Shown piece after piece: positions 42,380 through 51,213 of a DNA stretch of 64,000 bases (position 1 is its first letter; every line of letters starts with the position of its first letter). The stretch comes from Nitrospirota bacterium. GTDB taxonomy: Bacteria; Nitrospirota; Thermodesulfovibrionia; Thermodesulfovibrionales; UBA6898. The notes under the pieces are model-generated. The model made no database searches and had not been told where the DNA came from. It saw only the letters and a program-made list of their open reading frames with translations. The position numbers and the translations under genes were made by a program. The stretch lies in the NCBI GenBank assembly GCA_016214855.1, contig JACRMT010000004.1:620001-684000 (forward strand). The letters run 5' to 3'.

Positions 42380-43055
42380 GAGCGCCAACCACGCCATAGA
42401 AGGCGTTATCTATGGCGCAAGGACCCAGAAGCACCTCCGTTACCATTTCTTCTCGGCTGCTGCGGTGCTCTTCTTCAGTTATATGGTCGGCGTCTCAAAG
42501 CCTGAACTCGTCATCATCGCACTTGCGGTTATCCTCGTGCTCGCAGCAGAGATGATGAACAGCGCCATAGAGGCCGTAGTGGACATTCTCTCGCCGGAAT
42601 ATTCGGAAAAGGCAAGGGTCGCAAAGGATATCTCTGCGGGCGCTGTTCTCATCACCGCCTTTGGCGCTGCCGTGCTCGGCTATGTTGTCCTCTTCCCTTA
42701 TGTAAAGATCATTTTCAGCGAAGGCTTTCATGTGGCAAAACACTCGAAAGAGGAGATATCCTTCATCGCCTTTATCCTGGTCCTGATTGCAGTGATCGTC
42801 ACCAAGGCCCAGTTCGGTAAAGGGCATCCTCTCAGCGGCGGCATGCCGAGCGGACATTCAGCGCTCGCGTTCTCGGTCTGGGTTTCGATCACCTACATAA
42901 CAGATAACCTTTACATCTCAGTCCTCTGTTTTCTCCTCGCGGTCTGGATCGCCCAGTCAAGGATTGCGATAAAGATGCATACCAGGCTCGAAGTGATGCT
43001 CGGCGCCCTCCTCGGAACGCTTCTCACCTTTCTTCTCTTCAGGCTCTTTTACTAG
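42357..43055 (+). CDS. Fusion of DgkA-type lipid kinase and PAP2-type phosphatase
   Basis: The protein has 232 residues. The N-terminal half (1-115) is a DgkA-type diacylglycerol/undecaprenol kinase with ANHAIEGVIYGARTQKHLRY, the catalytic EMMNSAIEAVVD helix and three membrane helices. The C-terminal half is a short PAP2 phosphatase with MPSGHSALAFSVWV and AQSRIAIKMHTRLEVMLGA, which supply the phosphatase's His and Arg; its first motif is weak. AAGGAGG precedes the ATG at 42,357. One polypeptide with opposing activities would recycle undecaprenol for cell-wall carriers. It overlaps convergently with the hybrid kinase gene by 17 bases. Confidence 0.88.
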   Translation: MPLRAWIKSANHAIEGVIYGARTQKHLRYHFFSAAAVLFFSYMVGVSKPELVIIALAVILVLAAEMMNSAIEAVVDILSPEYSEKARVAKDISAGAVLITAFGAAVLGYVVLFPYVKIIFSEGFHVAKHSKEEISFIAFILVLIAVIVTKAQFGKGHPLSGGMPSGHSALAFSVWVSITYITDNLYISVLCFLLAVWIAQSRIAIKMHTRLEVMLGALLGTLLTFLLFRLFY

Positions 43056-45051
43056 ATCCCTGCGTCCCGCTGTCCAGGACCTCCCGTACCCTGATCAGCA
43101 GTTCTTCGGGGGATACCGGCTTGGATATGAAATTGATGCCCTCATCAAGGACCCCGCGCTTGCTGATGATATCCTCCGAATAACCGCTGAGAAAGAGAGC
43201 CCTGATCTGCGGGGACTGCGCGCGTATGGTCTCAAGAACCTCTCTGCCGTTCTTCCCCGGCATCACAACATCCAGGAGCAGAAGATCGATCTTCGGGTGT
43301 CGGGCAAACATCTGTACAGCCTCGTCGCCGTCTGACGCCTCGACTACCGTATAGCCGTACAGACGAAGGATATCATGGACATAGAGCCTTACATCTTCAT
43401 CATCTTCCGCCACTAAAATGGTCTCTGACCCTCTCTGCAATGCGGTCGCTGTCCTGTCCGGCTCATACTGATCATCAACATGGACCAGCGGCAGGTAGAT
43501 AAAGAATTCCGTGCCCTGACCAGGCCGGCTCCTCACATCAATATAGCCTTCATGCTGCTTCACGATCCCGTATACACTTGCCAGACCAAGGCCGCTGCCC
43601 CTGCCCACTTCCTTTGTGGTGAAAAATGGCTCAAATATCTTCTTCCGGGTCTCGTCGTCCATACCTGTCCCGGTATCGGCAACGGAGATCGTGGCATACG
43701 TGCCAGGCTTCATAACTTCAAAAGCAGGAAAGAAGTCTTTATCCAGCTGTGTTTTCCCGATCGCAATTGAGAGCGTGCCTCCATCCGGCATTGAGTCCCT
43801 CGCATTGGTACAGAGGTTCATCAGTACCTGATCGATCTGACCGGCATCGGCCATAACCACGCTTCGTTCTTTACTGAGCTGTATGTCCAGACGGATATCC
43901 TCCCTGATGAGACGCCTGAGCATCTTTTCCACGTTGGTAAGGATCGTATTGAGATCGACCGCTTTCGGACTGATGAGCTGCTGCCTGCTGAAGGCCAGAA
44001 GGCTCTGAACCAGGGCCGCCGCCCGAGATGAGGCGGTCAGGATATGTTCGACATATTCCCGGGCCGGGTCATTTTTTTCGAGACTCATCTTGGCAAGGTT
44101 CGAAAAGCCGCTGATCGCCGTAAGGATGTTCTTGAAATCATGGGCAATGCCTCCGGCCATCGTGCCGACCGCCTCCATCTTCTGGGCCTGTCTGAACTGG
44201 GTCTCCAGCCGCTGCCGTTCCCCCTCTTTCCGGACCAGCGTCTCTGACATTTCATTGAATGCATGTGAAAGCTTTCCTACCTCATCCCCTGACTGGACCG
44301 GCACATTTATCTGAATGCTCTCTTTGCCAAAAGACCGGACCGCCTCTGTCAGCACAGCAAGAGGTCTCGTACTCTTCCTGATAAACAAAAAAACAATGCT
44401 CCCTCCGATCAGAAGGAAAAAAGCACTGATCGCAATATCAGCCAGAATGATCCTTGCAACCTTCTTTTCATGATATGCCTTTGCGATGGCAACCTGAACA
44501 TACCCGATAATCTGCTGCTGGGCAGTCGTCCCGTCATCTCCGGAAAGAAGGCCTTCATCGTAAGAAAGGCGTTCGATGACGACCGGCATGGTGAAAACAA
44601 TATTTTCTCTGCCCGTCACCGGCTGCATATCCTCATTCCCGCCTTTCATCATCCTTACTTCTTTCATGCCTGGCAGCCGTCCGAACCCCTCAGGAGCTGT
44701 TTCGCCGGTTGCATGTTCATAGATCAGCCGGTCCTGAACATCGAAAAAACGTACAAAGCTGATATCTTTGCTCCTGATCACACCCTCAACCGATGCCTTA
44801 AGCCTATCGCGATTTTCGGAAAAGACCCCGATCCTTGCATGATATGCAAGGATCGCCGAGAGCAGCCTGCCCTTATTCTCGACGTTCTGGTTCATGACCC
44901 TGCTCTCCTGCCAAAAGTCAACCGCAAAGAAGGTCAGGGACAGGGCAATAGCAATGACCATAAAGGAGATATAGAGCTTTCCTGCGAAACTCTCACGGTA
45001 TTCTCTCAGCTTCTGCGTCAGGCTTTTTCTCATGCGCGCTTTATCTGACAT
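43039..45051 (-). CDS. Hybrid sensor histidine kinase with periplasmic sensor, HAMP and receiver
   Basis: The protein has 670 residues: a membrane helix (about 20-45), a periplasmic sensor of about 140 residues, a second helix (about 205-230), HAMP ([17 protein letters not shown]), a coiled segment, HisKA with the H-box [17 protein letters not shown], HATPase_c ([37 protein letters not shown]) and a C-terminal receiver with phospho-acceptor Asp in [19 protein letters not shown] precedes the ATG. No output regulator is adjacent, so its partner is unknown. Confidence 0.95.
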   Translation of the reverse strand: MSDKARMRKSLTQKLREYRESFAGKLYISFMVIAIALSLTFFAVDFWQESRVMNQNVENKGRLLSAILAYHARIGVFSENRDRLKASVEGVIRSKDISFVRFFDVQDRLIYEHATGETAPEGFGRLPGMKEVRMMKGGNEDMQPVTGRENIVFTMPVVIERLSYDEGLLSGDDGTTAQQQIIGYVQVAIAKAYHEKKVARIILADIAISAFFLLIGGSIVFLFIRKSTRPLAVLTEAVRSFGKESIQINVPVQSGDEVGKLSHAFNEMSETLVRKEGERQRLETQFRQAQKMEAVGTMAGGIAHDFKNILTAISGFSNLAKMSLEKNDPAREYVEHILTASSRAAALVQSLLAFSRQQLISPKAVDLNTILTNVEKMLRRLIREDIRLDIQLSKERSVVMADAGQIDQVLMNLCTNARDSMPDGGTLSIAIGKTQLDKDFFPAFEVMKPGTYATISVADTGTGMDDETRKKIFEPFFTTKEVGRGSGLGLASVYGIVKQHEGYIDVRSRPGQGTEFFIYLPLVHVDDQYEPDRTATALQRGSETILVAEDDEDVRLYVHDILRLYGYTVVEASDGDEAVQMFARHPKIDLLLLDVVMPGKNGREVLETIRAQSPQIRALFLSGYSEDIISKRGVLDEGINFISKPVSPEELLIRVREVLDSGTQGSSKRA

Positions 45052-45284
45052 CGGCCGGCTCCTTCGGAAAAATCAGGGCTGATCTGAACTCTGAGTTTTA
45101 TGGCAATCTTTCTGTTGAGATGAGCAGGATAGAGCCCCCTCTTTCCGTTCGAAAACATTGTATCACACTTACATGAACATCTGAGTTACAGACAGAGACG
45201 GGTTGGCCGGACACGTTATAGAATAACCGGCGCAACGATACTATTTTAGAAAAAAATAAACTAAATTTGTGATACGATAGGGAC

Positions 45285-45587
45285 ATGAGAAAAGCAGCTG
45301 TGCCCATTGTCATTTTTTCGTTTTTCCTTGCTTCCTGCGATGAGAAGCCAAAGAACCCGGTAGCAGTTCATGGCGACAGAATGATCGATGCGTACCACCG
45401 ATCCCAGAACCTGAAGGACGATGCGAACCTCGATGCAGTCAAGAAAGCTATCCAGGCCCATCGGGCAGTGAACGACAAGTTTCCCCAGGACCTCGAGGAG
45501 ATCAAACCCTTGCTCTCTTCGCCTGACCTGGACCTCTCGAAATATATCTATAATGCATCTGACGGCTCAGTCGCCATAAAGAAGTGA
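45285..45587 (+). CDS. Small lipoprotein
   Basis: The protein has 100 residues. Signal sequence AVPIVIFSFFLASC has a lipobox Cys at residue 18; the mature part has a helical Lys/Asp-rich segment (DDANLDAVKKAIQAHR) and a short strand at the end (YIYNASDGSVAIKK) with the flavour of pseudopilin-like C-terminal domains. Not otherwise recognised. It stands alone between the hybrid kinase (divergent) and the tRNA pair. Confidence 0.75.
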   Translation: MRKAAVPIVIFSFFLASCDEKPKNPVAVHGDRMIDAYHRSQNLKDDANLDAVKKAIQAHRAVNDKFPQDLEEIKPLLSSPDLDLSKYIYNASDGSVAIKK

Positions 45588-45689
45588 CGTTTCTCCTGCC
45601 TTACCGTGTTGCCTGCATTCCCTGCCAACCATAGCGTTCATGCATCGTAAATTGCCGTATCTTCACAATTTTTTGTAACTCCAAAGGAT

Positions 45690-45719
45690 TGACAAGCAGG
45701 GCTCTATTGGTGTATAAAA
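45690..45719 (+). promoter_or_regulatory. Sigma-70 promoter of the tRNA pair
   Basis: TTGACA and TATAAA are separated by 18 bases, with the -10 ending about 10 bases before the mature tRNA-Val, as expected for a tRNA promoter. Nothing else is seen in 45,588-45,729. Confidence 0.8.
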
Positions 45720-45729
45720 TATGTCTCGT

Positions 45730-45805
45730 GGGCGGATAGCTCAGCTGGGAGAGCGCTGCCCTTACAAGGCAGATGTCGCAGGTTCGATCCCTGTTCCGCC
45801 TACCA
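45730..45805 (+). tRNA. tRNA-Val (anticodon TAC)
   Basis: The cloverleaf is complete: acceptor GGGCGGA pairs with TCCGCCT (one G-U at the end), the D arm is GCTCAGCTGGGAGAGC, the anticodon stem CTGCC/GGCAG encloses CTTACAA with anticodon TAC, and the T arm is CGCAGGTTCGATCCCTG. CCA is encoded. About 90 bases separate it from tRNA-Asp. Confidence 0.97.
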
Positions 45806-45895
45806 TTATGGCAGCAATTGGTGATTAGTAATTAGGGAGTAGCAAACAGGCTTCTATCCCTTTCCCCCACGAACTAATCACTGTTTTTCACATCG

Positions 45896-45972
45896 GGGGC
45901 GGTAGTTCAGTCGGTTAGAACGCCTGCCTGTCACGCAGGAGGTCGCGGGTTCGAGTCCCGTCCGCCCCGCCA
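45896..45972 (+). tRNA. tRNA-Asp (anticodon GTC)
   Basis: Acceptor GGGGCGG pairs with CCGCCCC; the anticodon stem CCTGC/GCAGG encloses CTGTCAC with anticodon GTC; the T arm is CGCGGGTTCGAGTCCCG and CCA is encoded. Discriminator G73 fits tRNA-Asp. Probably co-transcribed with tRNA-Val. The 45,806-45,895 spacer holds a GTGATTAGTAATTAG...ACTAATCAC imperfect inverted repeat. Confidence 0.97.
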
Positions 45973-46041
45973 TTTAACACTTTAATAGCATTGTATTTCA
46001 TCGCTCCTCTTTTCTCCACATGGTATCTTCCGTCATCCAAC

Positions 46042-46105
46042 ATGTCCCGCTGAATACCGGACATTTCTGTTTTGGCTTGACATTACAGGAAATAACAATG
46101 GACAT
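46042..46105. promoter_or_regulatory. Possible operator: three GGACAT half-sites upstream of a PAS kinase
   Basis: ATGTCC at 46,042 and GGACAT at 46,059 form an inverted pair, and a third GGACAT lies at 46,100, between 60 and 120 bases before the kinase start. The half-site resembles the core of the palindromes at 6778 and 19,579 but the spacing differs. No convincing promoter is visible in 45,973-46,163. Confidence 0.3.
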
Positions 46106-46163
46106 TTCATATGAAAATGATAGAGTTTAAGTAATTTCATTATTACATGGAGGGATGTAAATA

Positions 46164-47990
46164 ATGCATGCTCAAACCCTATCTCTTCTCAGTCACCCTG
46201 TTGAAATCAAGAACTGTCCAATCAGCAATGCGCCATGTCCCGGGGACTGCATATTTTCCAATATCCTGCAGAACGTCGGCATCGGCATAATTGTCTTTGA
46301 TACGGTCCAGAAGGTTTTGGTTTTCCAGAACCAGGAGAGCAGAAGGCTCTTTCAGGGGTTCATTGAGCATCCCGACTACCGAACACTTAGTGATCTCCTT
46401 CTGTCCGGAGATTCCAGCTCAGAGGGAGAAGCGATCACCCTTACCGTGGGCAGGAGGTTTCTCGGCTTCACGGTCTACCGCATCAATCATATCTACCGAT
46501 GGGTATTCATACGGGATGTGACGGATAAGGAAAGGACAGAGGAGCAGGTCAGGGCGGCCCATCGCATGAACCGGGCCGTGCTGGAGCGGTCACCCTATGG
46601 GATCATCGTTGTCAACAAAACGGGCGCAATCGATTATGTGAACCCGGCCATGATCGCGATCAATGCAGGAACATATGAAGAGATCACCGCGATCAATGTG
46701 TACAATTTCCCGGCCTACCTGTCTCTGGGCATCGCCAGCGGTATCCGCGCTGCCATTGAAGAGGGTAAAGACTTCTTTATCGGTCCTGTCGAGTATACAT
46801 CGGCATTAGGCGGCAAGACTACGATCAGAAATTTCGTAGGAATGCCGTTTGACGACGACGGTGATCGAAAGGCCCTTGTCTTTGTGGAGGATGTTACTGA
46901 ACAGAAGCGTATCGAAGCGCAGAACGCCCTGCTTGCGGCAACGGTCGAGTCTGCCACGGACGCGGTCGTGATCACTGACGCCAGGGGAACGATACAGTAT
47001 GTGAACCCGGCCTTCGAACAGATAACCGGCTATGGCAGGGCTGAGGTCATCGGCAGGTCTCCCCGCATCCTCAAAAGTGGAAAACAGGATGAAACCTTTT
47101 ACAGGACCATGTGGAATACGCTAAAGGACGGACAGGTATGGAGAGGCGTTCTTATTAATAAGCGTGCCGACGGCTCTCTCTATGACGAGGAAATGACCAT
47201 ATTCCCTGTCCGGAGCGCATCAGGAGAGATCCTGAACTTTGTTGCCTCAATGCGCGATATTACGGTAAAAGCGAAGCTTGAAGCCATTGCCGAAGCGGTC
47301 AACTGCATGGACAACATCGGCTATGTCTTTGCCGGGATACGTCACGAGATCGGCAACCCTGTCAATTCGACCAAGATGGCGCTGACCGTGCTCCACGACA
47401 ATCTCGGCACGTACTCGCCCGAAACAACACGCAACTATATCGAAAGGGCCTTGACTGAACTGTCGCGCGTAGAATATCTTCTGCAGTCCCTGCGGAGCTT
47501 CAATATGTTCGAAAGCCCGAAGATCGAGCAGATCGATGTTAATTTTTTTATGGACTCCTTTCTCTCGCTGGTAAAGAAGGACTTTGACCAGAGCGGTGTT
47601 GCCTTGAAGGCAATAATCCATCCGGAGGTCACCTCCATGGCTGTTGACCCGCGTGCATTGCAGCAGGTTCTCCTCAATATTGTTACGAACGCCCTCGATG
47701 CAGCAGAAGAGGACGAGGAGCCGAAGGTCATCATCAACGTTTTCAGGTTGTCGGACTGCGTGAGGATGCAGATCATCGACAACGGAAGAGGCATGTCTCC
47801 GCAGCAGATCAGGGACCTTTTCAAGCCTTTTCATACGACCAAACAGAAAGGGACAGGCCTCGGTCTGGTAATTGTGAAAAAAATGCTTACAAAAATGCAT
47901 TGCACGATCGATATCTCAAGCGAAAGCGGTGCCGGCACGATCGTGGACATCGTAGTGCCAGAGGTGCAGAATGAATTCGCTGCCTGTTAA
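46164..47990 (+). CDS. Soluble multi-PAS sensor histidine kinase
   Basis: The protein has 608 residues with no membrane segment: a Cys-rich start (CPISNAPCPGDCIFSNIL, about 18-35), three PAS domains (about 40-120, 130-255 and 260-375, the last with ITGYGRAEVIGRSPRILKSG), a kinase core with H-box AGIRHEIGNPVNSTKMAL and HATPase_c (QVLLNIVTNALDAAEE, GTGLGLVIVKKML). GGAGGG precedes the ATG. The clustered cysteines suggest a redox or metal input. Its 3' end overlaps the sigma-54 activator by 20 bases, so the two form a two-component pair. Confidence 0.94.
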   Translation: MHAQTLSLLSHPVEIKNCPISNAPCPGDCIFSNILQNVGIGIIVFDTVQKVLVFQNQESRRLFQGFIEHPDYRTLSDLLLSGDSSSEGEAITLTVGRRFLGFTVYRINHIYRWVFIRDVTDKERTEEQVRAAHRMNRAVLERSPYGIIVVNKTGAIDYVNPAMIAINAGTYEEITAINVYNFPAYLSLGIASGIRAAIEEGKDFFIGPVEYTSALGGKTTIRNFVGMPFDDDGDRKALVFVEDVTEQKRIEAQNALLAATVESATDAVVITDARGTIQYVNPAFEQITGYGRAEVIGRSPRILKSGKQDETFYRTMWNTLKDGQVWRGVLINKRADGSLYDEEMTIFPVRSASGEILNFVASMRDITVKAKLEAIAEAVNCMDNIGYVFAGIRHEIGNPVNSTKMALTVLHDNLGTYSPETTRNYIERALTELSRVEYLLQSLRSFNMFESPKIEQIDVNFFMDSFLSLVKKDFDQSGVALKAIIHPEVTSMAVDPRALQQVLLNIVTNALDAAEEDEEPKVIINVFRLSDCVRMQIIDNGRGMSPQQIRDLFKPFHTTKQKGTGLGLVIVKKMLTKMHCTIDISSESGAGTIVDIVVPEVQNEFAAC

Positions 47991-49347
47991 GCGAACTCTG
48001 CTGATCATAGACGATGACAAATTGCTCTGTGACGTGGCACAGCGGTCTTTTCAGCCGGATATGAATGTCCTGACAGCGCATACCGGAAAAGACGGCATCG
48101 GACTTTGTTCCCGTGAAAAGATCGATGTTGTGCTGCTCGACCAGAATCTTCCTGATGGCGAGGGCTCCGCACTTTGTCCTGCAATACTGCACAAAAATGA
48201 TCAAACAAAGATTATTTTTATCACCGCGTATCCTGACTTCGGCAATGCAGTCCGCGCCATAAGGGCGGGGGCACACGATTATCTTTCAAAACCGTTTGAT
48301 ATCGAGGAGCTTCGCCTTTCGGTCATGCGTGCCCTGCGGACAATGGGCCTGGAACAGATCGAGCAGGTCAGTCATTATGAACATATGAAAGATTATTCTG
48401 ACACGGTTCTCATCGGCCGGGGGCTGGATCCGGTTCAACGTCTGATCGAACGGGCCGCGGCATCTGACGCGCCTGTATTCATAACCGGCGAGACCGGGAC
48501 AGGCAAAAATGTCGCAGCCCGGCTCATTCATTACAGGAGTCAGGTTCGCCAGGCCCCCTTTATCGCCATCAACTGCGCGGCACTGCCCGAAAACCTTATA
48601 GAAGCCGAGCTGTTCGGATATGAAAAAGGGGCCTTTACCGGAGCAGGCTGCTCAAAGCGGGGGGTTTTTGAAATGGCCGAGGGGGGCACGCTGCTCCTTG
48701 ATGAGATCGGCGAGATGCCGATGGCCCTGCAGGCCAAGCTCCTCAGTGTTCTCGAGGAAAAGCGCTTTAAGAAGCTGGGAAGTGACTCTATCCGGCATGT
48801 CAGTGTACGAGTTATCGCCGCTACAAACTCCGGGATCGATAACGCAATCAAATTGAAGACCTTCAGAGAAGATCTCTATTATCGTTTAGGCGTCATCAGG
48901 ATCGATATGCCGCCGCTTCGTACGCGTCCGGGAGACATTGCAGAGAGCTGTGCGTACTTCATAAAAAAGATCACCGGCACTGACCTAAGCCTGCCGGAAG
49001 ATGAAGTAACCCGCCTTATGCGATACCCGTGGCCGGGGAATATCCGTGAACTTAAGAACATTATCGAGCGGGCCGTTATACTCCAGGAAGGCAAATACCT
49101 TAAACCCTCAGAACTTATCGCTGCGCAATCAGAGCACACTTCCGTTGATCAGCACAATAAGGGAACCGCAGATACCGTTGCGTCGCTTCAAGCTGTGGAG
49201 AAGGTCCACATCCGCTACGCTCTCGACGTCTTTGCCAACAACTACATGCGTACGGCTCGCACACTCGGCATCTCTGTTTCCACGCTCAAGAGAAAAATTG
49301 CCGGTTATGGCCTTTCCGAAAAGTCTGAAATGAGCGCCCGCTCATAA
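47971..49347 (+). CDS. NtrC-family sigma-54-dependent response regulator
   Basis: The protein has 458 residues: receiver (phospho-acceptor Asp in VVLLDQNLPDGEG), AAA+ domain with Walker A GETGTGKNVAARLIHY, the GAFTGA loop in YEKGAFTGAGCSKRG, TLLLDEIGEMPMALQ, and a Fis-type helix-turn-helix (NNYMRTARTLGISVSTLKRK). It is coupled to the PAS kinase upstream. The next gene starts behind a perfect -24/-12 promoter 93 bases after its stop, the obvious first target. Confidence 0.95.
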   Translation: MNSLPVKRTLLIIDDDKLLCDVAQRSFQPDMNVLTAHTGKDGIGLCSREKIDVVLLDQNLPDGEGSALCPAILHKNDQTKIIFITAYPDFGNAVRAIRAGAHDYLSKPFDIEELRLSVMRALRTMGLEQIEQVSHYEHMKDYSDTVLIGRGLDPVQRLIERAAASDAPVFITGETGTGKNVAARLIHYRSQVRQAPFIAINCAALPENLIEAELFGYEKGAFTGAGCSKRGVFEMAEGGTLLLDEIGEMPMALQAKLLSVLEEKRFKKLGSDSIRHVSVRVIAATNSGIDNAIKLKTFREDLYYRLGVIRIDMPPLRTRPGDIAESCAYFIKKITGTDLSLPEDEVTRLMRYPWPGNIRELKNIIERAVILQEGKYLKPSELIAAQSEHTSVDQHNKGTADTVASLQAVEKVHIRYALDVFANNYMRTARTLGISVSTLKRKIAGYGLSEKSEMSARS

Positions 49348-49439
49348 TAGACGGCCTGAAATAGATGTATTGATCTAAACCTCGCCCGACCACTAATCGC
49401 AACGTATTGATAATAACCGCAATTGAACATCACTCGAAC

Positions 49440-49456
49440 TGGCATTCCGCTTGCAA
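49440..49456 (+). promoter_or_regulatory. Sigma-54 (-24/-12) promoter
   Basis: TGGCAT-N5-TTGCAA matches the sigma-54 consensus with correct spacing. The predicted start is near 49,465, leaving a very short leader that still contains GAGG before the ATG at 49,478. The region between 49,348 and 49,439 may hold the activator site but shows no clear palindrome. Confidence 0.8.
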
Positions 49457-49477
49457 TATAAGGCTGAGGAAAAAAGA

Positions 49478-50614
49478 ATGAAAAATGTTCTGATTGTAGA
49501 CGATGAAAAGCTTTTTCTTCTGAGTCTCACCGACGGCTTGGGCATCTATGCAGGTGAATTCAATGTCATAACAGCTGAAAATGGCAGGAAGGCGGTTGAA
49601 CTGCTGGGGACGATCAACATCGACCTCATCGTGACAGACCTGCAGATGCCTGTTATGGACGGCTTTGAACTGCTGGCCCATCTGAGCAATCATGAGCCGG
49701 ACATCCCGGTGATTGTCATGACAGCGTACGGTGCTCCGTCCATCGAGGACAAACTGAGACCCTATAGTGTCACGCGCTATCTGGAGAAACCGCTGAACCT
49801 CAGAAAACTTGCGTCAGCGATCCTTGATGAGCTGGCGGCAAGCTCACAGGGATTCATCCAGGGGATCACGCTGCCGACGTTTTTACAGCTGGTCGAGATG
49901 GAGAAAAAGACCTGCACGCTCAGCATATCGTCTCACGGAACAGCAGGGCGGCTCTTTTTCAGAAAGGGAGAATTTCTCGACGCCGAGACCTCGGCGTCCT
50001 CCGGTGAGGATGCAGCGTACGAGATCGTTTGTTGGGAGAACGCCCAAATAGAGATTGATCCGATATGCCGAAAGAAAGCCAGGCGGATACAGGCTCCGCT
50101 GCAGCATATTATCATGGAGGGGTACAGGCTCAAGGATGAGAGAGAAAGGAGGGGGACTGTTAGCGGCATAGAGGAGCTGGAAGAAACAACCGGGCTGGAC
50201 ATATTGGCAGATGCCAAAACAACAGAACTTAACAAGGAGGAAGTCATGGCACTCGAAAAACATCTCGCAGGACTTAAAGAGGTCAAGGGATTCAAGGCAG
50301 CAGGGATTATGAACTACACCGGTGAAATGCTGGCAACAGAGTCGACAGACACAAATGTCGATCTCGACCTTGTCGGAGCGACCTTCAACGACATCTTTCG
50401 TTCTGCCCATGAGGCGTCAAAGAAGATCGGTCTCGATGCCTGCAAAGAGACGATTATCAGTACGCCCAAAGGAACAGTCGTAATGCGCTGCTCCGGTGTC
50501 GATGCGAAAAGTCACTTTCATCTGATAGGGGTCATGGCCGCTGACGGCAATCAGGCGCTCATGAAGATGCAGATCGAGAAGATGGTCCCTGCTATTATGG
50601 AAGAACTTGCTTAA
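49478..50614 (+). CDS. Receiver-DUF4388-roadblock/LC7 signalling protein
   Basis: The protein has 378 residues: a receiver (about 1-120, Asp in LIVTDLQMPVMDGFE, Lys in YLEKPLNLRKL), a DUF4388 domain (about 130-220, GFIQGITLPTFLQLVEMEKK and GRLFFRKGEFLDAE) and a roadblock/LC7 domain (about 255-375, KGFKAAGIMNYTGEMLA). Roadblock proteins regulate small GTPases or assemble polar complexes. GAGG precedes the ATG. It is expressed from a sigma-54 promoter and follows the kinase/activator pair, so it is probably the effector of that circuit. Confidence 0.9.
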   Translation: MKNVLIVDDEKLFLLSLTDGLGIYAGEFNVITAENGRKAVELLGTINIDLIVTDLQMPVMDGFELLAHLSNHEPDIPVIVMTAYGAPSIEDKLRPYSVTRYLEKPLNLRKLASAILDELAASSQGFIQGITLPTFLQLVEMEKKTCTLSISSHGTAGRLFFRKGEFLDAETSASSGEDAAYEIVCWENAQIEIDPICRKKARRIQAPLQHIIMEGYRLKDERERRGTVSGIEELEETTGLDILADAKTTELNKEEVMALEKHLAGLKEVKGFKAAGIMNYTGEMLATESTDTNVDLDLVGATFNDIFRSAHEASKKIGLDACKETIISTPKGTVVMRCSGVDAKSHFHLIGVMAADGNQALMKMQIEKMVPAIMEELA

Positions 50615-50704
50615 CCGCACAATGAGCGTCCTGGGGACCAGTCGGCCAATACCGCGGCCTCAGGGCGCTCGCCACTGCCAAAGAACTGTTATCAGCGCTG
50701 AGAA

Positions 50705-51055
50705 ATGAATATAACCGGTGAGATAAAGTTCTTTCTCGGCGATGGTGATTATGCGCACCTGAAATTCTCGGAGAGCAGGACATCCTTTTCGATCGACATC
50801 GTTTCAGTGCCCGCAGCCTACCGGAGCAAAGGCATCGGTTCCCTGCTTATCGGCCGCGTGCTGCTGATGGCAGACACGATGGACAAGGATATTTACCTGT
50901 CTGCAAGGCCCATTGGGGCCTATACGGTTGAAAGGCTCTCCCGACTCGTATCCTACTATCAGCGCTTTGGCTTCAGCGTTATTGACGAAGGGCTTACCAT
51001 GGTCTCGATGAAAAGGATCGCAAAAACCGCAGGAGCACAACACGCGGTTATTTAA
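50705..51055 (+). CDS. GNAT-family acetyltransferase
   Basis: The protein has 116 residues, a minimal GNAT. FSIDIVSVPAAYRSKGIGSL and LIGRVLLMADTMDKD give the acetyl-CoA loop, and SYYQRFGFSVIDEG the final strand. Substrate unknown. It stands between the roadblock gene and a second PAS kinase and may belong to the same signalling locus. Confidence 0.8.
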   Translation: MNITGEIKFFLGDGDYAHLKFSESRTSFSIDIVSVPAAYRSKGIGSLLIGRVLLMADTMDKDIYLSARPIGAYTVERLSRLVSYYQRFGFSVIDEGLTMVSMKRIAKTAGAQHAVI

Positions 51056-51213
51056 CCATACGTGACTTCGGTACGGCATTGGTATGGTGCATAGATATCA
51101 GGACGTCGAGGCCGGCAGCCGGTCGTGATGCTGACCGTTTTTTTCTCTCGCATCCTGATCCGTTCTGTCCTATAATGCTGATAGAAGAGGAGCATCCGAT
51201 CAGGAGGGAATGT

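Noticed and set aside
46060-46095. Possible sigma-54 promoter upstream of the PAS kinase (TTGGCTTGACATTACA)
   Set aside because: It has the GG element but no GC at the -12 position.
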